NCBI GenBank assembly: GCA_001600875.1
Contig: BCLD01000006.1
Location: 1 to 64,000, forward strand
From: Solicoccozyma terricola
Lineage: Eukaryota > Basidiomycota > Tremellomycetes > Filobasidiales > Piskurozymaceae
Direction of reading: 5' to 3'
Length of the DNA: 64,000 bases
Positions 43,942-54,984 of the stretch are shown in pieces; positions within the stretch are counted from its first letter, which is position 1; every line of letters starts with the position of its first letter. Under the pieces are notes generated by a model. It did not search any database. It was not told the DNA's origin and saw only the letters and a list, made by a program, of their open reading frames with translations. Position numbers and translations under genes: made by a program.

Positions 43942-44303
43942 TAGAACGCCACGTGGCTATCAATCCCGCCACCCCCTGCTCTTTCCTCCAATTAATCCAC
44001 GTCATTCCCTCCTCCCCTCCTCCCCGCCACCCGGCCACCCCATCGGCCGATTGTTGATCCCCGGCAATCCCCATTCGATCGTCGGGTTCCGGCATCGCAT
44101 TCAGTAGATTACGGCCATGTCCGAAAATTATTTTGAGAAATAGTAGAAGAATGGGTCCATAGGAGACTGGGGTGGGTGGTGGCGAGCGCAGTGGGACGCT
44201 GACCACAGAGACCACATCGCCCTAGCTAGCACATTACACAAAGGGGATACAGCGCTACTTCCCACTCGGCTCTTGCATTGATTTCCACTCGAAATCCCCA
44301 AAC
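43942..44303. other. Divergent promoter: glycosylase / MFS transporter
   Basis: 362 bp with a GCCACGTGGC palindrome (core 43950-43955), only about 9 bp upstream of the glycosylase start, and a CCACGTCATTC element near 43997. Nothing else seen. Confidence 0.6.
43950..43955. promoter_or_regulatory. CACGTG E-box next to the glycosylase start
   Basis: GCCACGTGGC palindrome immediately upstream of the minus-strand start at 43941, in its leader region. Motif evidence only. Confidence 0.35.
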
Positions 44304-47277
44304 ATGTCGCAACCTCCTGATCCTCCCACCGCCGCCACCACCACCAACACCAACACCGACACCTCCCCTACCTCCCCCACCTCCCCCATATCCCCACGTA
44401 TTACCCCATCATCCCCTTCCACCAACCCTTCACGACCACTACGATCAAGTTCCATCTCCGGTGAAGGTCAACGACACGTTCAATTCTCACTTGCTCGTAT
44501 GGCAAGTCATGAGACCACGGAGCTCCATCCATCCGAGGAAGAAGAGGAGACTGCAGCGGATGAAAGGGAGACTCGTGGTTGGGGTGGCGTAAGGGTTGGA
44601 GTTGTTGAAGAGGTGCTTGAGAAGACTGCGGAGGTGGGGACTGGGGAGGTTGGGCTTGGAGCAAGGAACGGAAGAACACCGAGAGAAGTTGAAGAAGGGT
44701 TGACTGTTTCATCTGCTTCTACATTCGTCGTGGTTGTGGATCAAGATCAATCACATCCACCTTCTGATCACGATGTCGATGATGTAGATGACCAACATAA
44801 CAATAACACAGAGAAGATAAGAGAAGATGGAGGGAAATCTCAACCTGAGATAATGGATCAAACGAATCTTTTACCCGTCAAACAAGTCATCGTCGTTTTT
44901 GCTGGATTGAGCGCCGCTCTTTTCTGTAGTTTATTAGATCAGACAATGTGAGTTGTTTTTTTCGTTTTTTTTTCTTGGTCCCCGTGGGTTGGTTTAGTCT
45001 CCTAATGGTGAATGTACCGACTTCGAAACTCCTCCCTCCCTCCCGGCCTTCACAGCGTATCAACTGCCCTCCCCACTCTCGGCAAAGTATTCAACAACGC
45101 ATCTCAATCATCTTGGGTAGCAACTTCATACCTCGTAACATCAACAGCCGCTCAACCAATGTACGGTCGATTCTCCGATATATTCGGAAGAAAAATCGTA
45201 CTACTCGTAGCACTTGCTATCTTTGGTCTTGGTTCTATCGCATGTGCGTTGGCGAAAACAATGGTTCAATTGATTGTGTTTAGAGCGATTAGTGGGATTG
45301 GAGGTGGAGGGATATTGACGTTGGTCATGATCATTGTATCGGATGTGATTTCATTGAAAGAGAGGTGAGTGTGTTTGGGGGGGGGGGGNGGGGCACGGTT
45401 GTTGAATGGCAATCTGAAATGACGCCGGGTGGATTGACCTTTCCTTTTTTTTCAATAGAGGAAAATATCAAGGTATATTGGGAGGTGTCGTGGCTCTTTC
45501 CAATTCTATCGGTCCTATTCTCGGTGAGCTCGTCCGCTCCCTGTATTCCTCTGCGATGGCTCTCTGACAACGTCTACCCCCCCCCCCCCCCGGGCTTCTC
45601 ACCTCGTCCTCTCCAGGCGGTGCATTCTCCGAAGCAGGTAGAAACGGCTGGCGGTGGTGTTTCTGGATAAACGTTCCAATGACAGCAGCTTCCATCGCCG
45701 TTTGCATCTGGCTCCTCCCTCTTAAACGAAAACGTGGAGACGTCAGGAAGAAACTATCACAACTTGATTACGCAGGGTCGATATTGACATTGGCATGGGC
45801 GGTTTTGATACTGTTGCCGATTTCGTGGGGTGGACAAGACTTTCCGTGGGCGAGTGCGGGCGTGCTTGCGCCGTTGTTGGTCGGATTGGCGTTGTTGGGG
45901 GTGTTTATCTGGGTGGAGTGGAAGTTGGTGGCGTTGCCAATCATACCAAGTGAGTGTTGCCCGGGAGGGGGGGGGGGGGGGGGGCTTAGAGTAGGCAAGG
46001 CAGCTTACATCGTCCGGGTGTTCAGTCTACATCTTCAACGATCGAACCGTCAACGCAGCGATGATATCAACCTTCTTCTCCGGATGCATATTCTACGAAA
46101 CGCTCTATGTGGTTAGTTGACCAGGAACGTCCCCCAAGGTATTCGTAGCAGGGGCTGACCTGAAGATGAGATGCCTCACACAGCTTCCTCAATTCTTCCA
46201 GGTTGTTAAAGGAGTCAGTGCGCTCAGGTCAGGGGTTCTGCTGTTACCGTTGATTTTGGTGCAGACGGTGACGTGAGTGAGGGGTTTGTGATGTAGAATT
46301 CGTTAAAAAGGTCACACTAACAATTGTTAACGGCTACAGCTCCTTCACTTCGGGTCTGATCGTTTCCAAGACGGGGGATTACAGAGTCAGTCTTCATTGC
46401 TTTGGCGTACCCTCTAATCACCCATGCTGACATTTGCCACCCCGCTCCCCCACTTCCAGGCTAATCTCTACGTCGGTTTCGCGATCTGGACCGTTGGCCT
46501 CGGCCTCCTGTCAACAATCAACCCAAATACGACACTGGGCGAACAAGTGGGGTATCAGATCTTGACGGGTGTCGGAGCTGGACAGACGTTTCAGACGTCT
46601 CTCGTGGCAATCCAGGCGACAGTGGCTAGGAAGGATATGGCCACTGCGACAGGCACGAGGTGGGTCGGAGGTTGTTTCGCCAAACTGGGTGGGAGGATAT
46701 GCTTATAGTATGGTCCTTACTACACGCAGAAACTTCATCCGTTTGTTGGGTGGATCTATCGCGCTGGCTGCTTCGACTGCCATTCTGAATAACAGTGTTA
46801 GGTTGGTGTTGACGGGGGTTTCTATGTGGCGGGGAACCTGTCTCACACTGACACCCTACTCACCACAGACGCAGTTTGACATCCGCTGGTCTGACCTCGT
46901 CGACCATCGACACCATCGTAGCAGATCCAACACAAATCAATCAACTAGCACTAACAGCGATCGAAAAGACCGACGCCATCAATGCCTACGTTCAAGGCAT
47001 CCATAACATCTTCTACTTTCTCATTCCATGCGCTGGACTATCCTTCCTCCTCGTTGTCTTCTTTGTGAAAGCACATTCATTGAAACGAGATGACGACGCT
47101 GCGCTCAAGGAGGAAGGTAAAGCGTGGGCGGAGAAGCACAAGGCGAAGCATGGTCACGGTCACGGTCACGGTCATGGGAGCAAGCATCCATCTCCGACTG
47201 GTAGTAGGAAGGCGAGCGTGGCAGATGTTGGCGACTCGCCAACGCAGAAAGCCAGTTCGGACGAGGCAGGTTTGTAA
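44304..47277 (+). CDS. MFS multidrug transporter, DHA2 (14-TM) family
   Basis: Proton-coupled efflux permease of the DHA2 drug:H+ antiporter family. A cytosolic N-terminal extension of about 190 residues (Thr/Ser/Pro-rich, then Asp-rich DVDDVDDQHNNN) precedes TM1 (IVVFAGLSAALFCSLLDQTM). Motif A, GRFSDIFGRK, and the antiporter motif C, SNSIGPILGGAFSE, are intact. GSIACALAKTMVQLIVFRAI and IYIFNDRT-like loops follow. The C tail has HGHGHGHGHGSKH. At least nine exons; introns carry G17 (with one undetermined base at 45389), C15 and G18. A shorter start at MDQTNLLPVKQ (about 44852) is possible. The substrate is unknown. Confidence 0.88.
45377..45393. repeat. Poly(G) tract with one undetermined base, MFS intron
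   Basis: G run of 17 including N at 45389, starting about 13 nt into the intron. The only ambiguous base in the window sits in a homopolymer. Confidence 0.95.
45577..45591. repeat. Poly(C) tract, 15 nt, MFS intron
   Basis: C15 on the sense strand, in the intron between PILG and GAFSE of the transporter. Confidence 0.93.
45967..45984. repeat. Poly(G) tract, 18 nt, MFS intron
   Basis: G18 on the sense strand, about 16 nt after the gtgagt donor at 45951. Confidence 0.95.
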
Positions 47278-47499
47278 GAGGGAGGGCTTCCATCAGATAT
47301 TTGTATGTACTTCATTCCCCTAGATGGGTCGAACAAGGATCATGTAAAAGATGGCAGGATAAAACAAAATGTATCTATGCATGCATGTTGGGGAGAGGTG
47401 AGGTTGCGACGGAAACGACCTAAGAAGGGTCGCTTTCAACAGACATCGTAGCGAGTGTCCAGAATGTCGTTTCTACAGAGCGAAAGTGATCTGGAGTAT

Positions 47500-49417
47500 C
47501 TATTCCAACTTTCCGGCCGGAACACCCTCCATTCCTCCCTTCCCAGCACCAAGCTGTGCCAATCTCTCAGCCTTCAATCCCTCCTTCTCGACCTGTTCAA
47601 GCTCATCCTTTTCCACGGCCGCACGTTGAGATGGTTTCGCAGCTGCGACTCTGGCTTTGTATGCTTGGTACTGGTGGGGAAAAGGAGGGTGAAAAGGAAA
47701 AAAAGAAAAAAATGGAGAACAGGAAGGTTTCAGCGATGTAACGAGGATGATTTTACGGGGGGAGATTCCTCCTCACCTTGTTGTCGGTACCAAGCATGTG
47801 GTCCCACCACCTGAACGAGGTAGAGTAACAGTTGACAAATGCCTGTTTAAACGAAACAAACGGAATACAGAAACACTTGTATCAGTATTCTTCCCCCCTT
47901 TCTTTCCACAGGAACACCCACCATGTGATGGAAATCATGATGATCCGCTCCACTCCAAAACGGTATTATGTGCTGCAAACTCCAAGGAAAGTCGTATCCT
48001 GAATGCGCATCAACAGCTTGGAACAACCTTAGTGTTACCCAGCAGTATACGGTGAATATGTGAAGATCAGGTCTGAGTAGACAGTAGAGGAGAGGACCAC
48101 CGATGGTTCCTGTTCCTAGGATTAGAACTTCGAGTGGATGAGCGTATTCAGCGGCCTGATAGAAGAAGGGGAGAGAGTTGGGGGGGGGGGAATAAAATAA
48201 GTACCATCAGTACGGCGCTTCCATGTCGCGCACAAAAAATGCTCAAAGAACTCACCAATCCGAAAGGAGCTGAAAATTCATGATGCATTTTATGAATATT
48301 CTTGTAAAGTGGTCCATAATGCAATGCTCTATGAGCAAAGTAATGAAACATGTCTTCAAAGACGAAGAAGAGTGCGATTTGTCCTAACATGAGGTAAGGT
48401 GATGGGAATGGTACGGAGTGAGTTGAGAGACCAAAGTATGTTGCGAGTGGGTGGAATCCCCAGATCTGATGAAAGGCCGGAGAGAATTAATTTCTTAGTA
48501 TCTGGGAGAACCGGGGAGGGGGAGGGGGGGGGGAAGCGTACCTGAGGAAGCTCGATGGTGAAATGGGACAAGAGAACTGCCTTGGTACATTTCCACATCT
48601 GTGCTTTAGTTGGAACCTTTGTCTGTGGGAAGGAGTGAATGAGGATCGTGTGATCAGTTGGCTGAATCAAACCCCGAAAATCCAACCCCCCCATCGATCC
48701 ATCGATCCACCACCACAAAAACTCACAGGTTGTAACTTCCATTTATTGAAATAAGGAATGCGATCGATGATCATCCATGGGATACAACGACCAAAATACA
48801 CGATCTCATGGAGTAAGAAACTCATAAGACCTGTAGCGATGACTGGATTCCCAATGAAGATATACCAAGCGGCTGAGAAAAGGAACGCGTTGAAGGGGAG
48901 GGGAGGGGAGGGGAGGGGGGGGGGATGAAGAGATGGGTTAGATCGAGGAGGTATTCGAACTTTGAAATCGCGACGAATGGATCTCTTCCTCTCTAGGAAG
49001 ACAGTGGTATTCCCCGACTGAGGAATCTACTGACTCGCTGCGCTCGCCGAAGACACAGAGAGTACTGCTCGCTGCGCTCGCAGAAGACAGTAGTCTTTGC
49101 TCCGCTCAGGGACATATTGCTCGCTGCGCTCGCGGAAGACGATAGTCTTCGCTCCGCTCAGGGACATATCGCTCGCTTCGCTCGCAGAAGACAATATTCT
49201 TCGCTCCGCTCAGGGACATATCGCTCGCTTCGCTCGCAGAAGACAATAGTCTTCGCTCCGCTCAGGGAAATATCGCTCGCTTCACTCGCGTCCACTCACC
49301 CCATTGTTTCTCCAACCAATTCAACTGAGCGAAATCGACATTATTATATAAATCGAATGCTACAGCCGTTGCATTCCTCGATCCGAGAGCAGCGTTGACT
49401 AGTGGGGTGAAGTCCAT
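47500..49417 (-). CDS. ERG25: C4-methylsterol oxidase (sterol desaturase family)
   Basis: ER di-iron monooxygenase that oxidises the C4 methyl groups of sterols in ergosterol synthesis. Start [20 protein letters not shown] at 49417, exon 1 ending NWLEKQW. A long first intron (about 48876-49302) holds the 52-bp minisatellite. Exon 2 is [20 protein letters not shown] ... [20 protein letters not shown]. The three His boxes are present: HRALH ([15 protein letters not shown]), HKMHH ([15 protein letters not shown]) and HHDFHH ([15 protein letters not shown]). [14 protein letters not shown] follows and the stop is at 47500-47502. Membrane segments flank the His boxes. Small introns carry C-rich runs in the sense direction. 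Divergent from COQ10. Assignment firm. Confidence 0.94.
49034..49290. repeat. 52-bp minisatellite in ERG25 intron 1
   Basis: Units beginning GCTCGCT(G/T)CGCTCGC start at 49067, 49119, 49171, 49223 and 49275, an exact 52-bp period, with a degenerate partial unit at 49034. Each full unit contains the inverted repeat GAAGAC-(4 nt)-GTCTTC and then GCTCCGCTCAGGGACATAT. Four complete copies plus flanking partials. Entirely intronic with respect to ERG25. Confidence 0.95.
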
Positions 49418-49907
49418 GATGATGATGTTGTTGTGTTGTGGGAGGGGGGGGGGGACGCGTTGAGGGGAGGAGGGGGGGATCAGGTATGTACCACTCTACC
49501 GGAGGGTAGGGATGAGGAAGGTCAATGAGTGTGTGTTGTGTGTGTGTGTGTGCCCTGTGATGGGCTGTAACGAGCGACCTGGATGGTATTTGACGGACCG
49601 ATGAGGGATGGATGGGACGATGAAGGGGGGTGTGCTGGTAGGAGCTGACTGAGAAAAAGGTGGAACGACGGTTACATAATCACCCCGAGTGTCCGCGCGG
49701 AACCAGGGGCGAGTGGGAGGTAAGTGTTGACATTTGGGATTTAATTACACGTCATTGGGGTGAGGGGAGGGAAAGGATTACACGTCATTGAGGAAGGGAA
49801 GGGAGGGAAGGGAAGGGAGGGAAGGGGGATGGGAGGGGACAGTAGATAGTCCTCTAGTAGACAGACCGCCCCGCCCATCGATCAACCACCCCCCGCAACA
49901 CAGCATC
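49418..49907. other. Divergent promoter ERG25 / COQ10
   Basis: 490 bp, G-rich on the + strand. It includes G11 at 49444-49454, a (TG)n stretch at 49531-49552, a GGGAGGGAA purine repeat at 49797-49830, and a duplicated ATTACACGTCATTG element. No gene seen. Confidence 0.65.
49744..49790. promoter_or_regulatory. Direct repeat ATTACACGTCATTG
   Basis: Identical 14-mers at 49744-49757 and 49777-49790, 33 bp apart, 118-164 bp upstream of COQ10. The core ACACGTCATT also occurs in the TAZ1/F-box gap at 12982-12991. It resembles a bZIP half site (CGTCA); function inferred. Confidence 0.45.
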
Positions 49908-51263
49908 ATGGCATCCATCATCCCAAGGTCAACGCTTACAACATGCAGACGATGCTCAACCATCCTCCCTACCCTCCACTCTCAACATCGATCCACCACT
50001 TTCTCCTCATTCAATCCACATCGATCGAATCGTATTTCAATCTCTCATCAACAGCACCAAACACCTCGATTCACTAGATCATTCTTTAGCTTGAAAGATG
50101 TGGCTAGGTTGTTACCTGGTCAAGAGATGGATCAAGACGATGAGGTACAGACGTTTGATGCGAGGAAGATATTACCGTGAGTTGTTGTCATTCCTTTTTC
50201 GGACTTATTTCCCCCCCCCCCCCCCCCCTTTTTCCTCTATTCCTCGTCGCTTTTCCGACGCCGCCTTTGCTAGGATACTAACACCCAAAACCCCCAACCT
50301 GTCCCACGCCTTGTTAGATATTCTCAAGAACAATTATATTCAATCGTAGCAGACGTTCCATCATATTCCTCTTTCATACCATTCTGTACATCATCAATCA
50401 TTTTATCAACAACCACCCCTACCCCTACCCGTACTGCACCCACATCTACTCCTCCTAATTCCCAACCATCTATCAACTCATCACAATCACAATCACAATC
50501 ACAATCAATCAATGGATTTCATCCATTCGACGTTCAAGCGGAATTAGAAGTTGGTTTTGGAGCGTTTACGGAACGGTTTACGAGTAGAGTGGAAGGAAAA
50601 CCTTTTGAGATTGTTAAGGTGAGTGTGAGGGGTTGGGGGGTTGGGTTGGGGGGGGGCGGGGGAGGAAAGCTTGGTGGGGGACGTCGGCGTGAAGGGGGGG
50701 GGGGGGGGGGGGGGGGGGGGGATGGCTATGACACGAGAGCTTACAACGAACAAACACACCACCCCTTTCTCTTTGGCACATCTTTTTCCTCATTTTTATC
50801 AGGCTACAGCGGTGGATTCTCCTTTATTCACGGATTTGACAACTACATGTGAATACTTCAAAAGAGGGAGGGGGGGGGGGGGTTGTTCTCTTATAACGCT
50901 TGAACCCCGTCGTCCTCGACTGTTTTTTTTTTTCAAATACGACTCGCTAATTCACTTTTCTTGTTTCATCTTTCTCTCGTAAAAGGGTCATTCACACCAG
51001 CATCTAGTTCATCACCACATGCAACCAATTATCTCTCTCAATCGACCCCCACCATCACCTCATCCACCACCTCATCTCAATCACCGTCATCATCATCATC
51101 ATCATCATCAGGCCCAACAATGCTCTCGATATCACTCTCATTCTCATTTGTAAATCCATTACATCGAATGGCATCTCAAGCTTTTCTTCCTAGAGTAAGT
51201 GATTTGATGGTTGAAGCGTTTGAGAAGAGGTGTTTGGAGGTTTATGGGAAGGGAAGGTTGTAA
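49908..51263 (+). CDS. COQ10: Coenzyme Q-binding protein COQ10 (START/polyketide cyclase fold)
   Basis: Mitochondrial lipid-binding protein needed for coenzyme Q function in respiration. MASIIPRSTLTTCRRCSTIL is an Arg/Ser-rich mitochondrial presequence. Then QLYSIVADVPSYSSFIPFCT, the family's opening strand/helix, a Thr/Ser/Gln-rich insert, AELEVGFGAFTERFTSRVEG, TTTWSFTPAS (the W codon spans an intron) and the final helix RMASQAFLPRVSDLMVEAFE, with the stop at 51261-51263. Four exons. All three introns carry long homopolymers (C18, G28, G13). Two Ser-rich inserts (PSSSSSSSSGP) make it longer than most Coq10 proteins. Confidence 0.88.
50211..50228. repeat. Poly(C) tract, 18 nt, COQ10 intron 1
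   Basis: C18 on the sense strand within the first COQ10 intron, whose donor gtgagt begins near 50177. Confidence 0.95.
50694..50721. repeat. Poly(G) tract, 28 nt, COQ10 intron 2
   Basis: G28 preceded by several shorter G blocks (from 50630) in the second COQ10 intron; sense strand G-rich, able to form G-quadruplex in principle. Confidence 0.95.
50870..50882. repeat. Poly(G) tract, 13 nt, COQ10 intron 3
   Basis: G13 on the sense strand in the third COQ10 intron. Confidence 0.93.
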
Positions 51264-51823
51264 AGGGGGAAAGGGGGGGGGGGGACCCAAGCGGGGGGGG
51301 GGGGGGGGGGAGGAGCGCATTCGAGCATTTGGGCATTTTTTTGGCATTCCGCATTCGGCATTTGCATAGCATATTAACATTGTCATATTGATTGGTTGGA
51401 ATTGGGGGGGGGGGGGGGGTTTCTTTTCTTTTTTGTTTCTTGGCTTGGGTAATTCCAAGTACTCGATGTCAACGGCAACCCCGACCTGGGGTGTTCAGCC
51501 CCTTCCCTCTCTTGGTTTGAATTTCCTCGATGATCGTCACGATATACGCATAGGGGTTTACAGGATTGGACACGTCGTCTTTCATCCTCGCTCAGTCAAG
51601 GAGAACCAAACTTTTCATCTAGAGATGGGCGGGCCACCTGAGAATGTTACGAACAGGACGACTTGGGAAGTTTTCATAGGCTGCGACAGATGAAAATCAT
51701 GCACCCCACCCCAACGACTCAAACGCCAAACTCGGCAGTTTGAACATAAATCCCTCCAGGTTAACGTACAGATCATTCATGCATCAAATAGAAGGTCATC
51801 AACCAATTTTTACAACTCTTCCC
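51264..51823. other. Convergent intergenic region COQ10 / CID protein
   Basis: 560 bp with three G runs on the + strand (51273-51284, 51293-51310, 51404-51419) shortly after the COQ10 stop. Remaining sequence unremarkable; short ORFs only. Confidence 0.7.
51293..51310. repeat. Poly(G) tract, 18 nt
   Basis: G18 on the + strand, 30 nt past the COQ10 stop; a further G16 lies at 51404-51419. Confidence 0.93.
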
Positions 51824-54800
51824 TCATCGTCCTCTCCCTCTCCCTCGTCCACTCGAATAATCCGCATACGGTCCATCATCCCAAGACCCTCTAACTTGTT
51901 CGTGAGATCCATCGTTACCCGACCACTGAGCGCTGCTTCTCCCTCCGCCACCTCCCATCATCCCGCTTGCCATCCCATCGCCTCCTCCTGCTCCTCCTCC
52001 TCCTACTCCTCCTCCTCCCATCCCGGGCATCCCCACTCCTTTAGTCATCAGAAACATCATCAAAGCCTCGGGAGTAGGTTCAGCTCCTCGATTGCTATTT
52101 CGCCACGCTTTACCCAGAGCGGCCCACGACTCTGGTGACATCGGATTAAAGGTGGCAACATCATATGTGTCTAGTGTAGGCTCGCTTGAAGTCGGTGGTG
52201 GTGGGAGAGGAGATGGAGGGGAAGGAGCAACAGCAAGCAAGCCGCTTGGTGCCGGTCGAGAAACATCACCAGCAGCCAGCTTCTCCAACGAACTCGTAGA
52301 AACAGCGATTTTCACGCCTTCAATCCTCGGCTTCTTATTGACCTCTCCTCCACTCAGCCCCGACTTTCGTTTGCCAAAACCGTTATCCTCGTCATCAGAC
52401 TCCAGATCCATCTCCATCTCCTCCTCCTCCTCTTCTTCACCTTCCGCCGAACCCATCGCCGCAGCAGGACGTTTCTGTGCAGTCGGCTCTGATATACTTT
52501 GAGAACGTTGTGACGGTGCAGTGTGGTATTGAGAGCGTGCGCTTTCGTCTTGAGATGGACTACGGCTCTGTTGCATTGCATCGTATCGATCTGTTGATGG
52601 CCTATCATCGTGGTTGTATCGATTCGTTTGTGGCGTCGTCGCTTGATATCCCGACGGACCAGCTTCTGCGGATCCCGAGAAGCTCGGAGTAGGCCGTCCT
52701 TGCGGTGGATAGGAAGGAGTTGAGGATGGAGTAGAAGGCGGAGCTGACATTGCTGCCATTTTTCGAGCGAATTCATCCCGCTTCGCGAGTGCCGCATCGT
52801 AGGTCGGAGCTGGTGCTGATGCTGATGCTGATGGTGACGCTGATATAGATGCAGATGGAGGTGGCGGCGGGAGGGAGGTGGGTGGTCGTATTAGTGGATG
52901 AGAGGATTGGGACGCTACGGTGAATGGAGGTGTGAAAGACGGGATTCTATGTAAAGGTCCAGACGATGCTGGTGCAGGTGTAATTGGAAATGTTGGCTTT
53001 TGTTGTGTTAGTTGGGCGAGTGTCGCTAGGAGAGCGGGATCGAGACTGATTGGATTGAGAGGTGCAGCGGAAGGGGTCGAAGAGGTGGCAGGAAAAGCAG
53101 CGGAAAGCGATGGAGCAGCGTCACTGTGCATAAGCAAAAACCGGGTGGCGAGAATGAGACGACAGGAACAGACCCTCCGCGATCCGAACATATTGTAATG
53201 AGAACTCACGTTGTAGGAAGAGGAAGAGCCGCTTGGGGAGGTGGTGTTGTTGGGTAACCATCTGGTGTCGACGATCGACCTTGTTTCTGCGGAACTGAGG
53301 ATAGAAAGGCGTGTAAAAACGTCAGTCAAGGTGTTTAGCGGAACTATTTCTTGGCCAAAAGCTTTCTTGCTTTCTTTCAACCCAGCCAAAAGCTCCAGAC
53401 GAAGGTGAACGCGACCACCTCCAACTTTGCCTACTCATGTTGTCATGCAGCGCGCTTCATGCCAGGGTAACACTGCAAATCCCAGCATTCCCGAAACCCA
53501 TGTCCTGTTCAGGGGGGGACCTCCGACGCCCAATTCGAGCGACGGCTAGCTTTATGGTTGACGGCGCCCTGGCAACGAAGAAAGAGGAGGACAGATGGCA
53601 TTATCATCCAGCTATGTAAGAATGTTACATTGCCTGATGAGATTTTCAAAAATCTTTTCACCTTTTGCCTTCCCTTCCGTGTGAGATAGATAAGACATCT
53701 TGTGGTTTGGATCCAGAGCAAAAAGCGTCCGGGAAGGAACATCCAATTGTCTCGATGACCTTCCTGGACTTGCAGGGGGTGGGTGGTGGAGATGCTTGTA
53801 GCGCTTTGAGCGTTTAAAAGTGATACTTTCAGGGAGGGACATTCGGAATACTCCCAAATCTGACCCAAGTATTTTACCTTTGCTTTCGTGACTTGTAGCT
53901 TGCGGTCTTGAAATGAACTTCTCAGTCCAAAACGTAATCACCAACGCAAGAACAATCCCAATGTTTCTCTTTCAACTCGATCGAGTAAAGCGGAATGCTC
54001 GACCGATCACTCGTCTTTCTTTCTGCGTTATTCGTCATCAAGCCACACGCCATCCACCACGAATGTCTTTCAATGCAATACGTCTCCCATGTCTCCTTCT
54101 TCTTTTCTCAGCCCGAAACTCCACAACAAACTAGAACAGAATCATCGAAAAAATTACCTTGAATCGACTCCACTCTCCTCGTCTGATCTTTCTCCTTCAT
54201 CTTACTCGAACTCGAAATTGCACCACTTTCCGAACCACGAGTAACAGCTACGCCATTCCCATTCCCAGATGCATTCCGAGATATAGCACCTTCTAAACGA
54301 GCATTAAGATTGGAAAGAGTAGAGGGAGAAAAAGTATTTGACTTTTTCCATATGTCCAAGACTTTCCGAACTTTTTCCTATAATGTAGCCAAAAACCAAA
54401 ACTCGATCAGCTGTAGTTCCGTCGTCGGTAGACTTTTGATGATTGAGTTGAATCACCGGGAAAAAAAGCCCACTAACCTGACCTTCAGTCCAACCATCCG
54501 CCATGTCACTGACCAAACCCTCCAACACACCCTCCATTTTATTCAAGAACCCAGTTGCAAACCCGGCTCCCAACTCTGCATTTGCATCACCTTTCCTAGC
54601 TACACCTTTATCAACCATCGTCTTGGCAGTGGTAGCGAGGGCGTTGAAGGTGTACAAGGAGTTTATCTTTTGGGTAGACTTGGGTGAAAGGGATCGATGT
54701 GTTTTGTAAAGGATGGATATTATATGGGTGTCGTGCTGGGTGATACAGGGAAGTTGGTAAATAAGGCCATGTAGTCTCGCTAGGAGGGAAGGAACGACGA

Positions 54801-54984
54801 CGAACCTTGAGAAGACGTTTAGCCATGTCTGACAATTGATTGATCTTGTTCGCTGAGAGTCGTTTTGCAGTGACGGTCTCCTTGAGCAGAGCGTCGAACG
54901 CCTGTACATGGAAATGTGGGTGAGGGCGATTTCGACATGCGACAGAGGGAGGAAACTTACCGGCAAGCCTGCTTCGGAGGACAT
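51824..54984 (-). CDS. CTD-interacting-domain (CID) protein, Nrd1/Seb1/SCAF-like
   Basis: The CID domain binds the phosphorylated C-terminal repeat of RNA polymerase II during termination and RNA processing. Start MSSEAGLP (54984) is joined to AFDALLKETVTAKRLSANKI, NQLSDMAKRLLK, then HDTHIISILYKTHRSLSPKS, INSLYTFNALATTAKTMVDK, and EKVRKVLDIWKKSNTFSPST, which is a complete CID. The exon ending RRVESIQ (donor at 54157) is in phase with VPQKQGRSSTPDGYPTTPPP (acceptor before 53294) across an 863-nt intron. A Pro/Ser/Ala-rich linker follows (DPALLATLAQLTQQKPTFPI), then an acidic stretch EGEEEEEEEMEMD, NPMSPESWAALGKAWRNSNR, and a Gly-rich tail ending in RGRGRGR, with the stop at 51824. I see no RRM. 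It could instead be two genes, with a second start at 53438. Confidence 0.7.
53295..54157 (-). other. 863-nt intron proposed inside the CID gene
   Basis: gtaatt donor and tcctcag acceptor with matching phase 1. It is ten times longer than neighbouring introns. It contains an unassigned 110-codon minus-strand ORF (53944-53612) but no recognised gene. It may hold a promoter or non-coding RNA, or be a true intergenic gap. Confidence 0.45.

Noticed and set aside
49034..49290. CRISPR-like array of regular repeats
   Set aside because: Repeats are contiguous 52-bp units with no unique spacers and lie in an intron of a eukaryotic gene; this is a minisatellite.
49117..49398. 93-codon + strand ORF over the minisatellite
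   Set aside because: Its periodic Leu/Arg/Ser sequence is only translation of the 52-bp repeat and antisense of ERG25 exon 1.
53294..53438. Separate gene starting MSRQSWRWSRSPSS at 53438
   Set aside because: Splicing this exon to the next acceptor gives the wrong frame for the downstream Pro-rich protein, while the CID exon donor gives the right one.
53612..53944. 110-codon minus-strand ORF as a separate gene
   Set aside because: No recognisable domain; it falls inside the proposed CID-gene intron and cannot be joined in frame to either side convincingly.
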